Assembly (NCBI RefSeq): GCF_000026365.1 | Contig: NC_012996.1 | Span: 372,001-436,000, forward strand | Origin: Zygosaccharomyces rouxii | Taxonomy: Eukaryota; Ascomycota; Saccharomycetes; Saccharomycetales; Saccharomycetaceae | Direction: 5' to 3' | DNA: 64,000 nucleotides | Shown here: piece after piece, positions 38,797-48,481 of the stretch | Numbering within the stretch: the stretch's first letter is position 1 | Layout of the letters: every line of letters starts with the position of its first letter | Notes under the pieces: generated by a model | Database searches by the model: none | Told to the model about the DNA's origin: nothing | Seen by the model: the letters and a program-made list of their open reading frames with translations, nothing else | Made by a program: the position numbers and the translations under genes

Positions 38797-40200
38797 TCAA
38801 ACTCTTGTAACGGTTTTGTAAACTGTTTTTGTGCTGGTCAAAGTAGTGGCGGCATCAACAGACTGACCAGGAGATGTTAGATAAACAGTACTGTAGTAGT
38901 CAGCGTCATCGTAGTAAACTGTACATGTACTATCTGATCCCTTGACTGTACTGTATGGTGTCATACCAGAAGCTAAACTAAATGAGCTAGATGGCAGAGA
39001 TGATGATGAACTTGAGCCGCTTATGGTAGAAGATGAACTACTAGTGGAAAAGGAACCACTTGAACTTGGGCTTGCTGTGATTGACGAACTTGAAAATGAG
39101 GTACTTGGAATAGAAGAAGCACTTGCAGATGGTGAGCTATACACAGAGCTGCCAGAACCGCTTGCCAAAGAACTAGGACTAGTGGAAGAAATCGCCGTTA
39201 CGGAAGAGCTACCAGAGGAGCTAACGCTGATTGGGGAAGCACTTCCACTAGATGATACAGATGAGCTTGAGCTCAAACTGTTATCGGAATTTGCACTGCC
39301 AGAAGGTGCAGATGAGCTTGAGCTTAAGCTGCTACCGGAATTTGCACTGCCGGATGGTACAGATGGGCTCGAGCTCAAACTGTTATCGGAATTTGCACTG
39401 CCGGAAGGGACGGATGAGCTTGAGCTCAAGCTGCTACCGGAGTTTGTACTGCCAGAAGTACTGTCTGAATTTGATGCTGAGACGGCCGTGTTACTTGTAA
39501 TGGAGTAGGTAGACGAAGGTTGTAAAGTGAAACGACTGTTGGAGCTTTGTGAGTCTGATGAACTAGTAGAGTAAACCTGACTGCTGCTAGATGGACTGCT
39601 GCTGGATGGAGCACTAGTAGATGGACTGCTGCTGGATGGGCTGTTACTGGATGGAGTACTGCTGGATGGAGTACTGCTGGATGGAGTACTGCTGGATGGA
39701 GTACTGCTGGATGGAGTACTGCTGGATGGAGTACTGCTGGATGGAGTACTGCTGGATGGAGTACTGCTGGATGGAGTACTGCTGGATGGAGTACTGCTGG
39801 ATGGAGTAGTGGATGGAGTAGTGCTACTACATGAGCTGCTGACAGACGGAGTGGTGACAGACGGAGAGCTAGTAGATGGATTGCCGCCGAAAGATTGACT
39901 ACCACTAGAATCTGATCCCGCAGTACTCAAAGATCCTGGATCAGATTTACTCATAGTAGTACCTTCTACCACAGCTTCTGTTGTTGCTGTCACAGACAAA
40001 TTATCCAAAGTAACTGGTCTCACCTGAGTAGCTGTAAAATAACTAGTAGTCACGTAGACTTTTGGTGGTTTGATGGTACTAGTGACAAGCGCATCGCCAT
40101 ACACAACACCGTCAGACGTAATGTATTCTTGATCTGCCCCTACGAATGGGAGTGATGAAATGTAAAAGATCGAAAGGATAGTTGAAAGTTGGATAAACAT
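38797..40200 (-). CDS. DSE2: Dse2-type secreted Ser-rich cell-wall protein
   Basis: Dse2 is a daughter-cell-specific secreted protein, with glucanase-like activity proposed, that helps separate daughter from mother. The assignment rests on a signal peptide, extreme Ser/Thr richness and position (YHR143W, next to RPC10). The 467-residue product starts with a signal peptide (about residues 1-22) and a mature N-terminus [24 protein letters not shown]. Ten SSSTP repeats and Ser/Gly/Asn repeats follow. It ends in a folded-looking segment with one Cys and [10 protein letters not shown]. No GPI-type hydrophobic tail is visible. S. cerevisiae Dse2 is about 325 aa; repeats explain the difference. Confidence 0.72.
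   Translation of the reverse strand: MFIQLSTILSIFYISSLPFVGADQEYITSDGVVYGDALVTSTIKPPKVYVTTSYFTATQVRPVTLDNLSVTATTEAVVEGTTMSKSDPGSLSTAGSDSSGSQSFGGNPSTSSPSVTTPSVSSSCSSTTPSTTPSSSTPSSSTPSSSTPSSSTPSSSTPSSSTPSSSTPSSSTPSSSTPSSSTPSSNSPSSSSPSTSAPSSSSPSSSSQVYSTSSSDSQSSNSRFTLQPSSTYSITSNTAVSASNSDSTSGSTNSGSSLSSSSSVPSGSANSDNSLSSSPSVPSGSANSGSSLSSSSSAPSGSANSDNSLSSSSSVSSSGSASPISVSSSGSSSVTAISSTSPSSLASGSGSSVYSSPSASASSIPSTSFSSSSITASPSSSGSFSTSSSSSTISGSSSSSSLPSSSFSLASGMTPYSTVKGSDSTCTVYYDDADYYSTVYLTSPGQSVDAATTLTSTKTVYKTVTRV
39290..39475. repeat. Imperfect ~60-bp tandem repeats in DSE2
   Basis: Three to four copies encoding [22 protein letters not shown] units of Dse2, differing by a few substitutions. They are older and more diverged than the neighbouring 15-bp array. 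Confidence 0.75.
39652..39806. repeat. 15-bp minisatellite in DSE2 (SSSTP x10)
   Basis: About ten head-to-tail, essentially identical copies of the 15-base unit GGAGTACTGCTGGAT (plus strand) encode SSSTP repeats. Lack of synonymous differences points to recent expansion or homogenisation. The copy number is in frame by design, since the unit is a multiple of three. Confidence 0.93.
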
Positions 40201-40919
40201 AACAAAGGAATGAATAAGTTTAGTTGGAAAATATTAACGAAAGTTTTAAGGAATGGCTTGGGTTAAAAAGACCCTTGTAATAATCAAAATAAAGGAAGGT
40301 TGATAGTTGGTAAAGACCTAATTCTCGTACACTCGAAGAACAGCTGCACTTCTGGCAATATATTTAATGAAACTCGAAAGCGTTTAAATTTCAGTGTTGT
40401 TTCTGGTTAACTGTTTCCAGAGTAAAGACAGTTTGTGAGATCCTGAACATACTCGAGAACATAGGCCTCATTTATAGTTTTCAGCCATTGAAATTCTCTG
40501 TGCATTCCTTTGTCAATTGCATTCCTTTGACGCAGCAAACAATGGGCAAGTAATAAACACCAGCACCAAGCCTGTAAATATTACGCATTCATAGGTACTA
40601 ATGACCTCTATAAATGCATTTTTTTTCTTCTTTGCACAATCGATTGTCGTCCATTCACTAGTTAAAGTTCTCGAGTACGTTTACTTTTCGTCATCAACAT
40701 CAACATGTAAACAAAAACAAACCCAGCAGCTAAACAAGATGACCCTTTTACAAAGTAACTAAATATCTTAAGTCGAATTAAATTAACTAAACGGAACCTA
40801 ACTTGAATAACTAAATAACTCTCATCTCAGTGCCGTTCGTTGAAACCCTATCCCTCATAATAAGAAAGAAAAAAGAGAAAACAATCGCAATCGTAATTAT
40901 TAGTTCATTGAGCAAATAA
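40201..40919. promoter_or_regulatory. DSE2 promoter region
   Basis: A 719-base spacer upstream of DSE2 and downstream of IBD2. It has an Ace2/Swi5-like ACCAGC (40559-40564), a further CCAGC (40723-40727) and a forkhead-type GTAAACAA (40707-40714). In S. cerevisiae DSE2 is an Ace2 target, so the Ace2-like sites fit, but short motifs like these are common. Confidence 0.45.
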
Positions 40920-41660
40920 CTAACGATTTCTTTTCCGTGAATGCTTGTTCTTTCGTTCTCCTTCTCTCGGCAGATTGTCGTAACGATTTACCCTATTGTA
41001 CCACTTTATCATATTACGTGGTGGTTCACCGAATACCATACAGTATTCACAAAATAAACATACTGGCCTCTTTTCACTTATTAACACTGAAAAGTTCGGA
41101 GGTCGGCTAGGTGGGTCACCATAGTCTTTAAATGTCCCTGCAGTCTCGCAAATTTCCCTTTCATTAGTTTTTGACTCTGGTATCTGTTGTCTCAATTGCT
41201 TTACTTTCTGTATCCTTTGTAAATTACCCATGGCATCTTGAAGCTCTAACAAGGATTCACTTTTCGTAGGTTGCGCAGATTGGTCATTATTAGTGTGATT
41301 TTGATTGACAACCGCTTGTAATCTTCCCTGGGCTTCTTTCTGTAATCCGTTTGGTAACACAGATTCTAAGATTTGTGATATGTGCTCACCAATCTTGTCG
41401 GGTGTACCTGTAATTTCTTGCGTACCATAATCAAATATAACATCACCTTTATCAACATCAAAGTGTAATTCAGAATCATCCACCGGAGTTGCAGTTTGTC
41501 CAATTACCAGTTGGTCTTCGCCATGGCCATGGCCATCATTTTGAGAGATTGCACCATTACTTGAGAAATCTAAGTTTTGCAAAAATTTAGAAACATCAGG
41601 TTGCATCATTAGAGCCTCCTCGTTAGTCAACTCAATAGAAACATTTGTGGAAGATGTCAT
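40920..41660 (-). CDS. IBD2: Spindle-checkpoint protein Ibd2
   Basis: Ibd2 was described as acting in the BUB2-dependent spindle checkpoint in S. cerevisiae; its biochemistry is unclear. The 246-residue product is shorter than S. cerevisiae Ibd2 (351 aa). Shared blocks are DVIFDYGTQEITGTPDKIGEHISQILESVLPNG (middle) and the C-terminal PVCLFCEYCMVFGEPPRNMIKWYNR with paired cysteines, then a basic tail. The missing length is N-terminal. The mRNA leader has an A17 run ending one base before the ATG. It matches YNL164C. Confidence 0.9.
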   Translation of the reverse strand: MTSSTNVSIELTNEEALMMQPDVSKFLQNLDFSSNGAISQNDGHGHGEDQLVIGQTATPVDDSELHFDVDKGDVIFDYGTQEITGTPDKIGEHISQILESVLPNGLQKEAQGRLQAVVNQNHTNNDQSAQPTKSESLLELQDAMGNLQRIQKVKQLRQQIPESKTNEREICETAGTFKDYGDPPSRPPNFSVLISEKRPVCLFCEYCMVFGEPPRNMIKWYNRVNRYDNLPREGERKNKHSRKRNR

Positions 41661-41661
41661 A

Positions 41662-41678
41662 TTTTTTTTTTTTTTTTT
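41662..41678. repeat. T17 homopolymer abutting the IBD2 start codon
   Basis: A run of 17 T on the plus strand reads as A17 in the IBD2 transcript, separated from the AUG by one base. Long leader poly(A) can bind Pab1 and alter initiation; it is also prone to length change. Confidence 0.8.
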
Positions 41679-41933
41679 GTAATCAATTTCTGAGTCTTAA
41701 CACTAAAATTGTAAGATAACTATAGTCAGATATACACACACTTGATTTCACTTTGTAAATATCTGATCTAAAACATACAGGCCTCAAAGCCCATCGAATC
41801 TCATAGATCTTGGCAATAGAGTTCATCATGTAGATCATCCAGGTTTTCTTCAACAGGATGATTGTAATAATGGGCAATAACAGGTCATTAGGTACGTACA
41901 CACTATTAATATGAAAAGTTATACAACTAGCCG

Positions 41934-44900
41934 CTAATTCTTCTTCAAAGTACGTTGTTTCTCCGCATTTTGAATCACTTTCTCATCCACAAATAAACCC
42001 TTACGTCTTCTTACATTGTTCATGTGTCTGCGTGCAATATTTTCCTTATCAGCGGTATCACCAAGCTCTTCCAGTTCTTCTTCTGTCGTGGGCACCCAGA
42101 ATGGATCTAGATCGATACATTCAAAGCCTGCAAATGCTAGTTGAGGTTGTGCAGCACCTGAAGTCTTTTTACGAATATCTTCACTGAATCCAAAGGCTTC
42201 AACCACTGGTAAAATGGCTTGAATTTGAAAAAATGGTGTACCTTCCTTCATTTCTTCAGATTCAATTCTACCACGTCTTTGCTGAACCACACTGTAAACT
42301 TTACCGAGAACTTCCACTGATGTTTGTACATCACATGTGTATACCGCCCACATCATACGGGGAGACCAATCGAGGAAACCAGCATGGATTACGTCCCTTA
42401 CAGAAGTGATGAGTCGACCTGAAATATTCACTTTATCTTTCTGGTATTGTGGATCTTCAATAGAGTTTATCTCCTCAGGGCTCATCTCTACAATATCTTC
42501 TACTACAACGCACATACCTTGAACAGGTTCTCTTGCTAATGGACCTTCATTGACTGCGAGTTGGAAACCGTTGATAACAGAGTCTGCAAATTCAAATTTA
42601 GGAGAAGATGAATTGGCAAAATTACCTAACAATTCCTTCTCAGAGATAATGATATTGGGGCCAACCCTCTTCGGACCAAATGACGCAATCTTAGTTACAT
42701 TATCACCAAGAACCTCTGCTAAAGACTTATCTTCTTTAGTAACATCTTTCAATTTATTGAAGAAAGATTCTTGGTCTGAAAGTTGAATATTGTGGAAATT
42801 TTGAATGATGGACTGATGGTCTGCCAGGAATTTTGTCGTACTTTCCAATAGCGGCAAGGTCTTCAATTTCAATTTATAAGGGCCCTGAAGCAATTGTTCC
42901 ACACCTCTTCCCAATTGAGCATCTTTGGGAGGATTCATCTCCGAAGTATTCAAAAAGGTCTCTCTGTAGGGAATTACAGGTTCTGAACTCGTCAATTCAA
43001 TTCCTGAAAATCTTTCACGTAGATCTTTGAGACATCTTTCCAAATGCAATTCTCCTGCAGTACATAAGATTTGCTCACCGTTATCTTCCACATAGGTTTG
43101 TACGCAAGGGTCTGCTTGTTCTAACAGTTTCAACCCACGTACAAGTTTATTCATCTCCATGGGGTTTTGAGGTTCCACCGCAACACGGACAATAGGGAAA
43201 GTTTGAAAGTTCACACCTGCCAAGTTGATACCACGAACTCCCTTTTCAATTAAAGTACCATTCTTTAGGATCTTACCAGCTAAACCGCCAATCCCCACAA
43301 TATTACCTGAAGGACAGGATTCCAACGGAATTAGTTCTTTACCCATGAATAGGTACAAGCTCGTTATAGTGACAGTTTGAATATGTTCGTCAGGGTTTGA
43401 AGGATCATATTTGGGACCCAGGATTGCAATTTCTTGACCCACTCTCAAAGTACCGCTATAAATTCTAGCAAACGCAATCAAAACTTCGTCTCTTTCATCA
43501 AAAATATCTTCTATTGGGTCTTCTGTCACTTCCTGTCCGTTAGCAGCATTTGGTTCATTCGTGGCAAATGGATCCTCCTCTTCATATTCAAACATAGATG
43601 CAAGTGGATCGTTAGGATCCACACTTGGAGTGAATTCTGCAGCTAAGGAGTGGTCATTTTGGAAATCAGCATCGTCTTCCTCATATTCAAATTCTGCTTC
43701 CAAAGGAGCTTTAACTTCAGACTTCTTTTCTCCAGAGAAATTGATCTCTGGAGTTATAACAGTATCCTTTGCTCTTTGGTAAAGTTCCTCTTCTTCTTTC
43801 TTACCATCATCGCCATTAACATTGACCTTTGAGAGTTTAGCCTCTAATTCAGCTTGCCTAGCAACCTTCATAGCTGCTTCCCTTGCCTCTTTAGTTCTTC
43901 TAGCAATTTCATCCTGTACTGGATCTCCTGCACTTTGAATCGGAAGTTCATCCCTAGGAATAGATAATATTTTGGAGACGTATGCACTAGCGGGTCCATT
44001 TCTGTCACATTGTTCCATGGCGCTTAACAAGCGAGGATCGACCTTTTTGGTATCCTGCGTGTTGGGTAGAATTGTATCTAACCTATCAGCTTGAGATTGT
44101 AAAGGTGATGGTAGCTTCTCAATAACGGTTAACAGGATAGCGGTACTGACAGGCAACCATTGACTCATAATTTTCCTCAAAAGTTGCTTGTCATCCTTAG
44201 ATGAAAGATCACGAGGCAGAACATTGATACCGAGAGTTTTTGTAATCTTTTCGATGACTTCCAAGTTTTTGGAAACTGTTACATTTTCATAGATTTTCCA
44301 GATGTTATCGAGGATTAATGAGACGAAAAGTGGCTTTAAAGATCTACCTTTTAACCCTTTGTTATTGGTGATTTTTTTAGTCTTTGGATCCATGTAGAAA
44401 TCCCCCCAAAGCACTTTTTGTAAATTATCTCTCTTAGCTCCCAATTTTTGTTCATAAAATTTAGCCATTTGACTGATGCTAAATCCCCAACCGTCAGTGG
44501 CAGATGCAAAAATAATGTTGTTGTTAGCTGGATCGAAATAAATATCCGAATCATCCTTCTCCACATATTGAGCATCTGAATTTTGTTCTAATTGTTCTCT
44601 GTACGAATAATCATCCAATTGTCTTTCACCCGCAAAGAAAGAACCTATCACAGAATTAACTTGTTCTATCAATTTTGATAAATGCACATAGGCCTCCTGT
44701 GGGGTAAATTGTAGTTCTACTATCAATCTATCAATTTTATTGAGCACCAGAATAGGTTTTAATTTCTCTGTCCAACATTGTCTTAAAACCGTCACCGTTT
44801 GTGAACATACCCCTTCAACGACATCAACTAATACTACTGCACCATCACATAGCCTAGAAGCTGCACTAACTTCACTAGAAAAATCGATATGGCCAGGGGA

Positions 44901-45206
44901 ATCGATTAAATTGATTAAATGTTCATTAACTAAGGGATCACTGGACCCTTCCTGCTTACGGAGCACTCTGAAATACAGAGAAACTGCTGATGATTCCATG
45001 GTAATACCACGGATTTGTTCATCTTGTCTTGCATCTAAGTAACGAATCTTACCGGCCATTCTTTGGGAAATTATACCATTAGAGGCCAATAAGGAATCTG
45101 ATAACGAAGTCTTACCATGATCCACATGGGCCATAATACAGATGTTTCTAACACTCGAAGGATCATTTTGTAATCTAACAAAAGTATTGGAATCGACTCT
45201 AGGCAT
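41934..45206 (-). CDS. RIA1: Ribosome-maturation GTPase Efl1 (Ria1)
   Basis: Efl1 is an EF-2-like GTPase that, with Sdo1 (SBDS), releases Tif6 from pre-60S subunits in the cytoplasm. The 1090-residue product (S. cerevisiae 1110) has G1 AHVDHGKTS (about residues 25-33), the switch region with GITMESSAVS, G3 DSPGH and G4 NKID. An acidic insertion between domains is typical of Efl1 (about 430-560). C-terminal EF-G domains IV-V include RGRIESEEMKEG and LPVVEAFGFSEDIRKKTSG. It matches YNL163C and is divergent from a small gene at 45404. Confidence 0.96.
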   Translation of the reverse strand: MPRVDSNTFVRLQNDPSSVRNICIMAHVDHGKTSLSDSLLASNGIISQRMAGKIRYLDARQDEQIRGITMESSAVSLYFRVLRKQEGSSDPLVNEHLINLIDSPGHIDFSSEVSAASRLCDGAVVLVDVVEGVCSQTVTVLRQCWTEKLKPILVLNKIDRLIVELQFTPQEAYVHLSKLIEQVNSVIGSFFAGERQLDDYSYREQLEQNSDAQYVEKDDSDIYFDPANNNIIFASATDGWGFSISQMAKFYEQKLGAKRDNLQKVLWGDFYMDPKTKKITNNKGLKGRSLKPLFVSLILDNIWKIYENVTVSKNLEVIEKITKTLGINVLPRDLSSKDDKQLLRKIMSQWLPVSTAILLTVIEKLPSPLQSQADRLDTILPNTQDTKKVDPRLLSAMEQCDRNGPASAYVSKILSIPRDELPIQSAGDPVQDEIARRTKEAREAAMKVARQAELEAKLSKVNVNGDDGKKEEEELYQRAKDTVITPEINFSGEKKSEVKAPLEAEFEYEEDDADFQNDHSLAAEFTPSVDPNDPLASMFEYEEEDPFATNEPNAANGQEVTEDPIEDIFDERDEVLIAFARIYSGTLRVGQEIAILGPKYDPSNPDEHIQTVTITSLYLFMGKELIPLESCPSGNIVGIGGLAGKILKNGTLIEKGVRGINLAGVNFQTFPIVRVAVEPQNPMEMNKLVRGLKLLEQADPCVQTYVEDNGEQILCTAGELHLERCLKDLRERFSGIELTSSEPVIPYRETFLNTSEMNPPKDAQLGRGVEQLLQGPYKLKLKTLPLLESTTKFLADHQSIIQNFHNIQLSDQESFFNKLKDVTKEDKSLAEVLGDNVTKIASFGPKRVGPNIIISEKELLGNFANSSSPKFEFADSVINGFQLAVNEGPLAREPVQGMCVVVEDIVEMSPEEINSIEDPQYQKDKVNISGRLITSVRDVIHAGFLDWSPRMMWAVYTCDVQTSVEVLGKVYSVVQQRRGRIESEEMKEGTPFFQIQAILPVVEAFGFSEDIRKKTSGAAQPQLAFAGFECIDLDPFWVPTTEEELEELGDTADKENIARRHMNNVRRRKGLFVDEKVIQNAEKQRTLKKN

Positions 45207-45403
45207 CCCTGAAAATTTAATAAGAGTCTATATCCTCTAAAACCCTTTCTTGGTTGTTCTTGTTGTTCTTTTGCTGCGGCTGCAATTTTTGAACTTCTAA
45301 ATCCTTTAACTACTACACGATGAAATTTAATACATAAAAACCAAAAAATCCAAGGATCTCGAAATAACGAGAAATCCTATACCTTTCCCTTGACAAGATT
45401 CGG

Positions 45404-45631
45404 ATGAAAAAGACTTCACCAGCCAAGAATGTTGTCAAGAATATCACCAACTGTCCCGATTGTGGTGGTCCATTACAAAAATGTCTGATCCAACAGAACT
45501 ATGCTATTGTCATCTGTACCAAAGAAGACTGCCCGTACCCTTTCAACCAAAGGGAAGTAATGGATAACCTTGTGTATGTGTATGATTCAGATATCATATC
45601 AGTGGCGAAACAACGGTTATCTCGGGATTGA
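45404..45631 (+). CDS. Small zinc-ribbon-like protein (YNL162W-A-like)
   Basis: A 75-residue protein in the position of S. cerevisiae YNL162W-A (72 aa, uncharacterised). It has CPDCGG at residues 18-23 and CTKEDCPYPFNQREV near 38-52, two CxxC/CxxxxC pairs that look like a small zinc ribbon, then an acidic-hydrophobic tail (DNLVYVYDSDIISVAKQRLS). No enzymatic motif. Function unknown; a transcription or chromatin-associated small zinc protein is possible but not shown. Confidence 0.75.
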   Translation: MKKTSPAKNVVKNITNCPDCGGPLQKCLIQQNYAIVICTKEDCPYPFNQREVMDNLVYVYDSDIISVAKQRLSRD

Positions 45632-45701
45632 AGACATTTACTTTTTTTTTTTTAGTTTTTTTTTGTTAAAAACCAAACTTCTTTATTTCTTTAACTGTAT
45701 C

Positions 45702-46646
45702 CTATTTCAAAGCGTTATTATACACTACCCCGTCCTCATTGTGAATTGTAACACTGAATTCTAAGTCGTCATCAGTAGTCATATCCCAAATTTTGTAAAC
45801 CATCATCAATGTAAATAGGTTACAAAGGCTCCCACAGAATAACCCATCAATATAATGATTAGCGCCCATGCAAACTTTATCAGATACTCCATAAACTAAT
45901 ACTTGGCCTGCCACGAAGAAGAAAACTCCTAGCATAACTGCTCCTGCTACCCAAAGATTTTGAACCACAAAGACTGAAACTAACAATTGGCATATGGTGT
46001 AGACAACTAACATTGTACCACTAACCACATAAGTAATAATAAAGAGCGCCAAAGTATGAGTCTTGTCAATCTTACCTGTTGTCGTCGCTGTCTTAAAGGT
46101 TAAGATTGCCACTAAGAAATTGGCAACAAACCCTAGAAAAGCTGCACCTCTGGTTAGAAGCATTGATTTCTTGGTACCATCTTCCCAAAGGTTAAATCCC
46201 AAAAATGCATTAACTAGCAGATTCCAACAACATGCACCTGCAAGACCAATTTGAATTGCAACAAAGTATGGATAAGAACCTGAACCTGGTGGTGATGCCC
46301 CCGTATTAACTATCAATGTGAATATAATCATCAATAGAGCTAGTTGGAAAAAATGCAGATATTCAGCTCTACCAATAGCAGTAAATTTTTGTCTAATATT
46401 GTAAAGAATCACTAGTAAAACACCTAAAGCCCCAATGTTAACAAATGCATTCCCAACGTTAAATATCATAGTATTGGCCACATCAATAGATCTCGCATAA
46501 CAACGAGGTAATATACCTGTATGTAAATTTTGTGGATTAAAATCATGAATAGTAGTTGAGTTAGAAAGAATCAAATGGCTTCCAGATTTAATCACGGAGC
46601 ACAGCGGCAGTGGAGTCTTCGAACATATGGTCTCGAAATCGAACAT
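45702..46646 (-). CDS. CHS7: Chitin-synthase export chaperone Chs7
   Basis: Chs7 is an ER membrane chaperone needed for folding and ER exit of chitin synthase Chs3. The 314-residue product (S. cerevisiae 316) opens with FETICSKTPLPLCSVIKSGSHLILSN and has about seven membrane segments. These include AFVNIGALGVLLVILYNI, FVAIQIGLAGACCWNLLV and GAVMLGVFFFVAGQVLVYGV. The tail DMTTDDDLEFSV is typical. It matches YHR142W and is convergent with the small zinc-ribbon gene. Confidence 0.95.
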   Translation of the reverse strand: MFDFETICSKTPLPLCSVIKSGSHLILSNSTTIHDFNPQNLHTGILPRCYARSIDVANTMIFNVGNAFVNIGALGVLLVILYNIRQKFTAIGRAEYLHFFQLALLMIIFTLIVNTGASPPGSGSYPYFVAIQIGLAGACCWNLLVNAFLGFNLWEDGTKKSMLLTRGAAFLGFVANFLVAILTFKTATTTGKIDKTHTLALFIITYVVSGTMLVVYTICQLLVSVFVVQNLWVAGAVMLGVFFFVAGQVLVYGVSDKVCMGANHYIDGLFCGSLCNLFTLMMVYKIWDMTTDDDLEFSVTIHNEDGVVYNNALK

Positions 46647-47156
46647 GGTTTAAAAGGACACTCGATTAGCCTCTCTCGTTTTTTTATGGGTGACAGAATA
46701 ATAAAAATATTAGTGCCTTGATCCCCTTTCTTGCTCGAAGTTGTAAAGAAGACTGTTCAAATAATGGATTTGATCTACAGTTTCTTCGGCTTACACGTTG
46801 TATCAGATGTCTAAAGATAGATCTGTATTGGTTGGCGTTACATTTTCGCGTCCTTTGTGAATTTCGACTTATTTTTCTCGAAGGGTCCAAGGAGGGTAAT
46901 GCCTGTTGAAAAATGGGAAAACTGAAGAACAGTAATAACCAGATGATTTAGCCGCCAAGAAAAAAGAGTGTTGGTACATATCGAGCTTTTCCCAGCATAC
47001 CGGAAAGTGGTTCCATTTGCATTCTTGTACTTACTTACATCCTGGTAATATGCACTCTTTTAATTATGTGCCGGCCGGTGTTTTTCTCCCTTTAAGTTTT
47101 TCTCCCCGTCTCTCGCTTAAAAGGAGCAGTATTCAACGTGACTTCTTTGTGACTGT
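46647..47156. other. CHS7 5' region
   Basis: The left half of the CHS7-RPL42 divergent spacer. Short open frames (for example 46684-46890) show no coding-like features. No RNA gene was recognised. Confidence 0.4.
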
Positions 47157-47169
47157 GCACCCATGCATT
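47157..47169 (+). promoter_or_regulatory. Rap1-like site upstream of RPL42
   Basis: GCACCCATGCATT is a near match to the Rap1 consensus ACACCCATACATT, about 375 bases before the RPL42 ATG, the normal place for ribosomal-protein gene activation. A GACGCA Fhl1-type element follows at 47451-47456. Confidence 0.6.
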
Positions 47170-47224
47170 CGGAATAAAGTTTTTAAATTTTTCAAAAAAA
47201 TGAAATAAAATGGAAAAACGTTTT

Positions 47225-47475
47225 GCGTGTGTCACATCCAAAGACACCCAGTCTAGGCAGAGCCATCCCGCCTAGTTCTCAGGTGGGATTACGCGGTCCT
47301 CGCTCCCAATCGGCGCTGAGTATTCCGCCTAACCTTCGGCATCCGCCTTGCAAACTCCCCACTGGCGCCCACTGGGAATCCACCAGTTTCGGTCTGGTAT
47401 CCGTCTGGCAACTGTCCCTGGGAACTCTACCTGCCCGGCCTATCGTAGCCGACGCACAGACTCATCTCATCTAGA
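47225..47475. other. GC-rich island upstream of RPL42
   Basis: About 250 bases clearly richer in G+C than any other spacer here, full of C-rich words (CCCACTGG, TCCCTGGGA, CCGCCTA) and ending in GACGCACAG and CTCATCTCATC (a PAC-type pair). It is open in one frame for 83 codons, but no protein is recognised. It may be an extended ribosomal-protein promoter or the template of a structured RNA. Confidence 0.5.
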
Positions 47476-47542
47476 TATACTCAAAGGCCCCCCAAATTTC
47501 AACAACATTAACACAACAAGCCAGTCAAGCTAGATCATCGCT

Positions 47543-47932
47543 ATGGGTATGTGCAAATGATACAATAAGGTGTGAAATGAATTAACGAATGAAATACTAA
47601 CGAATATTTGAATAGTTAACGTTCCAAAGACCAGAAAGACCTACTGCAAGGGTAAGACCTGCCGTAAGCACACCCAACACAAGGTTACTCAGTACAAGGC
47701 TGGTAAGGCTTCCTTGTTCGCTCAAGGTAAGAGACGTTATGACCGTAAGCAAAGAGGTTTCGGTGGTCAAACCAAACCTATCTTCCGTAGAAAGGCAAAG
47801 ACTACTAAGAAGGTCGTTTTGAGACTGGAGTGTGTCCAATGTAAGACCAGAGCCCAATTGAGTTTGAAGAGATGCAAGCACTTCGAATTGGGTGGTGAAA
47901 AGAAACAAAAGGGCCAAGCTTTGCAATTCTAA
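47543..47932 (+). CDS. RPL42: Ribosomal protein eL42 (L42), spliced
   Basis: A 60S E-site protein. Exon 1 is only ATGG (47543-47546). A 69-base intron (47547-47615) starts GTATGT, has branch point TACTAAC at 47595-47601 and ends TAG. Exon 2 (47616-47932) completes a 106-residue protein starting [15 protein letters not shown], with the zinc-ribbon cysteines CxxxxC and CVQCKTRAQ, identical in length to S. cerevisiae. Residue 56 is Pro, the form associated with cycloheximide sensitivity in yeasts. It matches YNL162W/YHR141C. Coordinates given span the intron. Confidence 0.97.
47547..47615 (+). other. RPL42 intron (69 nt)
   Basis: Canonical yeast signals: 5' GTATGT, branch TACTAAC, 3' TAG, with 15 bases from branch adenosine to the 3' splice site. 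The phase restores the Val2 codon G|TT. It is far shorter than typical ribosomal-protein introns in S. cerevisiae (several hundred bases). Confidence 0.95.
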
Positions 47933-48481
47933 GCGTGCGTGTCGTCGTTTTGTGTGTACGATATATGTATTAATTGCCTAATTGCAAGCAAAGTTTTTTC
48001 GACATATACATTATTGAATCACAGTAATAGTATGGGATAGGATAGACGCTGATTCCTCGGTATACTATGTAAAATCAGACAGCGGATAGATAATAGTAAA
48101 TCGGAGGAGTCTCTCATTGTTCCGTCTCATATTGTAGTCATCTCACGATTTATTTTTTTTTTCGCTTTGTTCACTCTTGCATCTTTTTTCCTCTTCCTTC
48201 TCTGTGAGAGAGCGAAATTTGATTCCTTAAAGGAAAACCTTGAAAAACAACAAAGGTTCATTTCATTTGATCTACAATACCACGAGAATTCAAGGTAACT
48301 CTTTTGAAGGATCTGAAATTCCTCGCTGGTGGTTTATCTGAAACGATAAGCCTTTCAAATTTGCAAGAACTACTGTTTTTACCAATCTTCTTTACTTCCT
48401 TTTTTTTAAAACTTTCTATTTGGAATAAAAGGTTGTTTTCCATTCACATACGCATAGAGTTTTTTAAACTGTTACATTGCA
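47933..48481. promoter_or_regulatory. RPL42 3' region and CBK1 promoter
   Basis: A 549-base spacer with T-rich blocks (near 48150 and 48405). It contains the RPL42 terminator and the CBK1 promoter/leader. No RNA gene was recognised. Confidence 0.4.

Noticed and set aside
39621..39809. 62-codon frame of repeated MEYCW units
   Set aside because: It is the antisense reading of the DSE2 15-bp minisatellite, open only because the repeat unit lacks stops.
46684..46890. 68-codon minus frame in the CHS7 promoter
   Set aside because: No protein-like features, and it overlaps the promoter of a secure gene.
47223..47474. 83-codon plus-strand frame in the GC-rich island
   Set aside because: Long frames arise easily in GC-rich DNA; composition is Pro/Ser/Arg-biased, with no homology and no start context. 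It is better explained as promoter sequence.
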